A stretch of 64,000 nucleotides of DNA, taken from the NCBI RefSeq assembly GCF_904067045.1, contig NZ_CAJFDC010000010.1, positions 528,001-592,000 of the forward strand. Reading direction: 5' to 3'. The position numbers were made by a program, and so were the translations under genes. This DNA is from Pseudomonas sp. FEN (GTDB taxonomy: Bacteria > Pseudomonadota > Gammaproteobacteria > Pseudomonadales > Pseudomonadaceae). Of this stretch, positions 60,927 through 64,000 are shown in pieces (the stretch's first letter is position 1; every line of letters starts with the position of its first letter). The notes under the pieces were generated by a model that saw only the letters and a list, made by a program, of their open reading frames with translations, was not told where the DNA came from and did not search any database.

Positions 60927-61921
60927 CACGAAAGCTCCTTGACCGGTAACCAGCACGCGCTTGCGCGTTGCTCATTACCGTTGATGGGATTGAGGCGCGG
61001 GCGCTGAGCGCAGATCGGCATGCTATGCGGGCAGCGTTCGGCGAAGGTGCAGCCGACGGGCAGGGCGGCCAGGTTCGGCACCTGGCCGGGGATGGTCAGC
61101 AGCGGCTGTCCCGGCTCGACCATCTCCGGAAGGCCGCTGAGCAAGCCCTGGGTGTAAGGATGCTGCGGATTGCCCATCACCTCGGCGGTGCAACCTTGCT
61201 CGACCACGGCGCCGGTGTACATGACGTAGACCCGGTCGCAGAACTGCGAGACCAGGGCCATGTCGTGAGTGATCAGCAAAATGGCGGTGCCTTTTTGCCG
61301 GGCCTTTTCCCGGAGCAGCAACAGCACCTGGCGTTGCACGGTGACGTCGAGGGCGGTGGTCGGCTCGTCGGCAATCAGCAGTTGCGGTTCGCAGGAGAAC
61401 GCCAGCGCGATCATCACCCGTTGGCGCATGCCGCCGGACAGCTCGAACGGATAGCTCTCCAACACCTGTTCGGGGCTGGCGATATGCATGTCATGCAACA
61501 GCGCGATGGCCTTGAGACGGGCTTCGGCCGCGCTGATCTTCTGGTGATGGATGATCACGTCGAGCATTTGCCGACCGATGCGCCGGGTCGGGTTCAGGGC
61601 GGTCATCGGTTCCTGGAAAATCATCGCGGCGTCGCGGCCGCGGATCTGTAGCAAGTCCTTTTCGCTGGCCGCGAGCATGTCGCGATCGAGCATGCGCAGG
61701 CTACCGGCGGTGATGCGATAACTGCGTTCGGGCAGCAGACGCATGCTGAGCATGGCGGTCACCGACTTGCCCGAGCCGGACTCGCCGACCACGCCGACGA
61801 TTTCGCCGGGATTGACCTGCAACGAAACGCCGTTCAGCGCCTTGACGTTGTTCTTGTACGCCGGGAATTCCAGGCTCAGGTTATCGATGGCCAGTACTGG
61901 AGTGGAAGTGTGCATGCTCAT
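60926..61921 (-). CDS. Peptide ABC transporter ATPase 1 (DppD/OppD type)
   Basis: The 331-residue ATPase has GESGSGKSVTAMLS, IFQEPMTALNPT, LSGGMRQRVMIALAF, LLIADEPTTALD and LITHDMALV, plus the C-terminal cysteine region (CTFAERCPHSMPIC). Its ATG at 61921 overlaps the upstream permease stop by 4 bp. The longer frame upstream belongs to the permease region in another frame. Confidence 0.92.
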   Translation of the reverse strand: MSMHTSTPVLAIDNLSLEFPAYKNNVKALNGVSLQVNPGEIVGVVGESGSGKSVTAMLSMRLLPERSYRITAGSLRMLDRDMLAASEKDLLQIRGRDAAMIFQEPMTALNPTRRIGRQMLDVIIHHQKISAAEARLKAIALLHDMHIASPEQVLESYPFELSGGMRQRVMIALAFSCEPQLLIADEPTTALDVTVQRQVLLLLREKARQKGTAILLITHDMALVSQFCDRVYVMYTGAVVEQGCTAEVMGNPQHPYTQGLLSGLPEMVEPGQPLLTIPGQVPNLAALPVGCTFAERCPHSMPICAQRPRLNPINGNEQRASACWLPVKELS

Positions 61922-62799
61922 TTCCCCTGTTGCCGTGGATCGAGCAGATCGCGCACGCCATCGCCGAGCAGATTGAAACCGGTGGCGGTGATCAGGATCG
62001 CCAGGCCGGGAAAGGTCGAATACCACCAGTTGTCGAGGATATAGTTGCGCCCGGTGGCGACCATCGCCCCCCATTCGGCGGTCGGCTGTTGTGCCCCGAG
62101 GCCGATGAAACCCAGGGCCGAGGCCATGAGAATGGCGCTGCCGATATCCAGGCTCAGTTGCACCAGCAACGGCGGCATGGCGTTGCGTGCCACGTGCCAG
62201 TGCACCATGTGCCAGCGGCCGGCGCCGAAGGTCTGCGCGGCCTTGACGTAGCCCATCTGGCGGATGCTCAGGGCCTGGCCGCGGGCCAGCCGCACATAGG
62301 ATGGAATCCGCACCAGGGTGATCGCCAGCATGGCGTTGAACAGGCTGGCGCCCAGTGCCGCGGCCAGGGCCATGATCAGCACCAGCGAGGGCACCGACAG
62401 CATGATGTCCATCAGGCGCATGATCAGGGCGTCGAAACGCCCGCCGATCACCCCGGAAAAACACCCCAGCAAGCCGCCGATCAGACACGAGGCAAAGGCC
62501 ACGAACAGGCCGACCCCCACCGACTGCTGGCTGCCGAACAGGACGCGGCTGAACAGGTCGCGACCGACCTCATCGGTGCCGAACCAATGCTCGGCCGACG
62601 GCGCCATCAGGCGCGCGCCGAGGTCCAGCGCGTTGGGATCGTGGCTGGCCAGCCAGGGGGCGAAGATCATGCACAGCAGCACGATAAAACTGATCGCCAG
62701 GCCGGCCATGGTCAGCGGGCTGCGGCGGATCTGGTAGGCCAGGTAGGCGAGTTTTTCGTTCCAGCGTGGACCGCGCGCGGCGGTCAGGGGGATGGACAT
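61918..62799 (-). CDS. Peptide ABC transporter permease 2 (DppC type)
   Basis: The 293-residue permease has an N-terminal OppC-type helix, five further helices and the coupling motif YVKAAQTFGAGRWHMVHWHVARNAMPPL. It is one base after the DppB-like gene. Confidence 0.92.
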   Translation of the reverse strand: MSIPLTAARGPRWNEKLAYLAYQIRRSPLTMAGLAISFIVLLCMIFAPWLASHDPNALDLGARLMAPSAEHWFGTDEVGRDLFSRVLFGSQQSVGVGLFVAFASCLIGGLLGCFSGVIGGRFDALIMRLMDIMLSVPSLVLIMALAAALGASLFNAMLAITLVRIPSYVRLARGQALSIRQMGYVKAAQTFGAGRWHMVHWHVARNAMPPLLVQLSLDIGSAILMASALGFIGLGAQQPTAEWGAMVATGRNYILDNWWYSTFPGLAILITATGFNLLGDGVRDLLDPRQQGK

Positions 62800-62800
62800 T

Positions 62801-63817
62801 TCAATTCACCTCGCCGATGCGTGGGTCGATCACGCGGTACAAAAGATCGATGGCCATGTTCAGCAGCACATAGATGAATGACACCAGGATCGCGAAGCCC
62901 ATTACCGCCGGAAAATCCAGTGACTGGATCGACTTGACCACATAGGCGCCCATGCCGGGCCAGGCAAATACGGTTTCGGTCAGCACGGCGCCATACAGCA
63001 GGTCGCCGAGGGTCAGCCCGAGCACGGTCACCGAAGGGATCAGGGCATTGGGCAGGGCGTGGCGCAGGATCACCGTCCAGCGCGACAGGCCATAGGCGCG
63101 GGCGGTGCGAATGTAGTCCTCGGCCAGTTGTTCGAGCATCGCCGAGCGAATCTGCCGGGCGACCACGCCCAGGGTCACGAAGCCCAGGGTCGCGGCGGGA
63201 AGAATCAGGTGTTGCAGCACGTCGAGAAACAGGCCGCCGTCACCGGCCAGCAGCGCGTCGATCAGGTAGAAACCGCTGAAGGTCGGCGGCGGCGCCAGCC
63301 CTTCGGACAGCCGGCCACCACCGGGCAACCAGCCCAGTTGGCCGTAGAACAGCACAATCGCGCCGAGGCCGAGCCAGAAGGCCGGGGTGGAAATGCCGGT
63401 GACCGCGAGGGTGCGGGCGATCTGGTCGATGGCGCGGTTATGGTAGACCGCCGACAGCACGCCCAGCGGCACGCCGACCAGGATCGCCAGCAGCAGCGCC
63501 ACCAGCGCCAGTTCCAGGGTCGCCGGGAAGAACGCCTGCAAGTCTTCGAGAACCGGGCGGCTGGTGCGTATCGAGGTGCCCAGGTCGCCGTGCAGCAGGT
63601 CCAGCAGGTAACGGCCGTATTGTTGATACAACGGCAGGTCCAGGCCCAACTGGTGGCGGATGCCGGCGACCAGCGCATCGCTGGCGCGGTCGCCGGCGAT
63701 CAGCCGGGCCGGGTCGCCGGGGATCAGGTGCGAAATTGCAAAGGTAATCAGCGAAACACCGAACACGACCAACACCAGGCCGAGCAGGCGCTTGCGCAAT
63801 AAAGTCAGGAAGGCCAT
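62801..63817 (-). CDS. Peptide ABC transporter permease 1 (DppB type)
   Basis: The 338-residue permease has six helices and the coupling motif YIRTARAYGLSRWTVILRHALPNALIP. It follows the binding protein gene by 76 bp and precedes the second permease. Confidence 0.92.
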   Translation of the reverse strand: MAFLTLLRKRLLGLVLVVFGVSLITFAISHLIPGDPARLIAGDRASDALVAGIRHQLGLDLPLYQQYGRYLLDLLHGDLGTSIRTSRPVLEDLQAFFPATLELALVALLLAILVGVPLGVLSAVYHNRAIDQIARTLAVTGISTPAFWLGLGAIVLFYGQLGWLPGGGRLSEGLAPPPTFSGFYLIDALLAGDGGLFLDVLQHLILPAATLGFVTLGVVARQIRSAMLEQLAEDYIRTARAYGLSRWTVILRHALPNALIPSVTVLGLTLGDLLYGAVLTETVFAWPGMGAYVVKSIQSLDFPAVMGFAILVSFIYVLLNMAIDLLYRVIDPRIGEVN

Positions 63818-63893
63818 TTGGCACCTCAGTCACAGCAACGACGAGAATCAGACGCCGCGCCAGCCGCGAACGGCTGACGCGGGGGGAGCAGGT

Positions 63894-64000
63894 TTACTTG
63901 CTCATGCCGCCCAGGTTGAAGACCTGTTCGAGCATCGGGTTGAACACGTAGCCTTTGACCGAATCGCGCATCGGCAAGGTGTAGCTCTTCTGATAGAGGT
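63894..64000 (-). CDS. Peptide ABC transporter substrate-binding protein (C-terminal end only)
   Basis: Only the last 35 codons are in the window, ending SVKGYVFNPMLEQVFNLGGMSK. The GYVFNPML pattern is the usual C-terminus of family-5 peptide/dipeptide binding proteins. It is the first gene of the transporter set, and its start lies beyond the right edge. Confidence 0.8.
   Translation of the reverse strand, partial: LYQKSYTLPMRDSVKGYVFNPMLEQVFNLGGMSK

Noticed and set aside
1..64000. tRNA, rRNA, IS elements, phage genes or attachment sites
   Set aside because: None recognised: no tRNA cloverleaf-like segments in gaps, no transposase or integrase motifs, no flanking repeats.

Overview
The window looks like a piece of a Pseudomonas chromosome, most likely from the P. 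fluorescens group. The DNA is GC-rich with strong G/C third-position bias, genes are tightly packed with many 4-8 bp overlaps and GGAG-type ribosome sites, and the gene families are typical of metabolically versatile soil or plant pseudomonads. I see no tRNA, rRNA, CRISPR array, insertion sequence, integrase or prophage gene. This assignment is an inference from gene content, not from a database match.

Layout. (1) 1-2015: the N-terminus of a MocR-type regulator, divergent from an unusual fusion of a 2Fe-2S/FAD/NAD reductase with a complete M24 metallopeptidase-like domain. (2) 2085-7183: a BamA-family outer membrane assembly protein, divergent from a CpxR/CpxA-like two-component pair, then a small unknown protein. 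(3) 7142-18061: an aromatic catabolic region. An outer-membrane MetA-pathway-type protein, an MFS transporter and a carotenoid-oxygenase-family dioxygenase form one transcription unit. A second unit holds an FAH-family hydrolase, an IclR regulator, an MhpA-like hydroxylase, an extradiol dioxygenase, an aldehyde dehydrogenase and a FeaR-like AraC regulator. Together they suggest cleavage of an aryl-olefin (stilbene or isoeugenol type) to an aldehyde, oxidation to an acid, hydroxylation and ring cleavage. (4) 18454-21857: a double-domain ArsA ATPase followed by a DASS-type anion permease, with no other ars gene. (5) 21897-29274: a taurine/nitrate-type ABC importer, a GMC oxidoreductase, an aldehyde dehydrogenase and a LysR regulator. 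The importer and dehydrogenase promoters share a 41-nt element.

(6) 29279-35345: an M20 deacylase, a DUF1028 protein, a SpuC-like aminotransferase, a TetR regulator, a flavin monooxygenase and a RidA protein, probably for catabolism of an amine or acylated amine. (7) 35444-49228: a large hydroxyproline catabolic region with 2-oxoglutarate semialdehyde dehydrogenase, the DHDPS-family deaminase, two proline-racemase-family enzymes (one Ser/Cys, one Cys/Cys), a polar amino-acid ABC importer, aconitase X (cis-3-hydroxyproline dehydratase type), an AraC regulator, a three-subunit D-hydroxyproline dehydrogenase and a GntR regulator. An identical 20-nt palindromic site lies in front of two operons and a close relative lies in front of the GntR gene. 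(8) 49493-51992: a BON protein, and a divergent MarR/flavin-monooxygenase pair with duplicated operators. (9) 52083-57699: a nickel/cobalt efflux unit (CsoR/InrS-like sensor plus RcnA-like exporter) and a copper unit (CopA-type ATPase, DUF2933, a Met-rich periplasmic protein, a small membrane protein, and a DUF411 protein behind a CueR-type promoter). (10) 57804-59818: a DUF4401/DUF2157 membrane protein pair. (11) 59955-64000: a dipeptide/oligopeptide ABC transporter whose binding protein runs off the right edge.

The strongest candidates for something undescribed are the reductase-M24 fusion, the ArsA-DASS pair, the shared 41-nt element in region 5, the Ser/Cys epimerase with aconitase X in region 7, and the duplicated MarR operator, one copy of which lies inside the marR reading frame.
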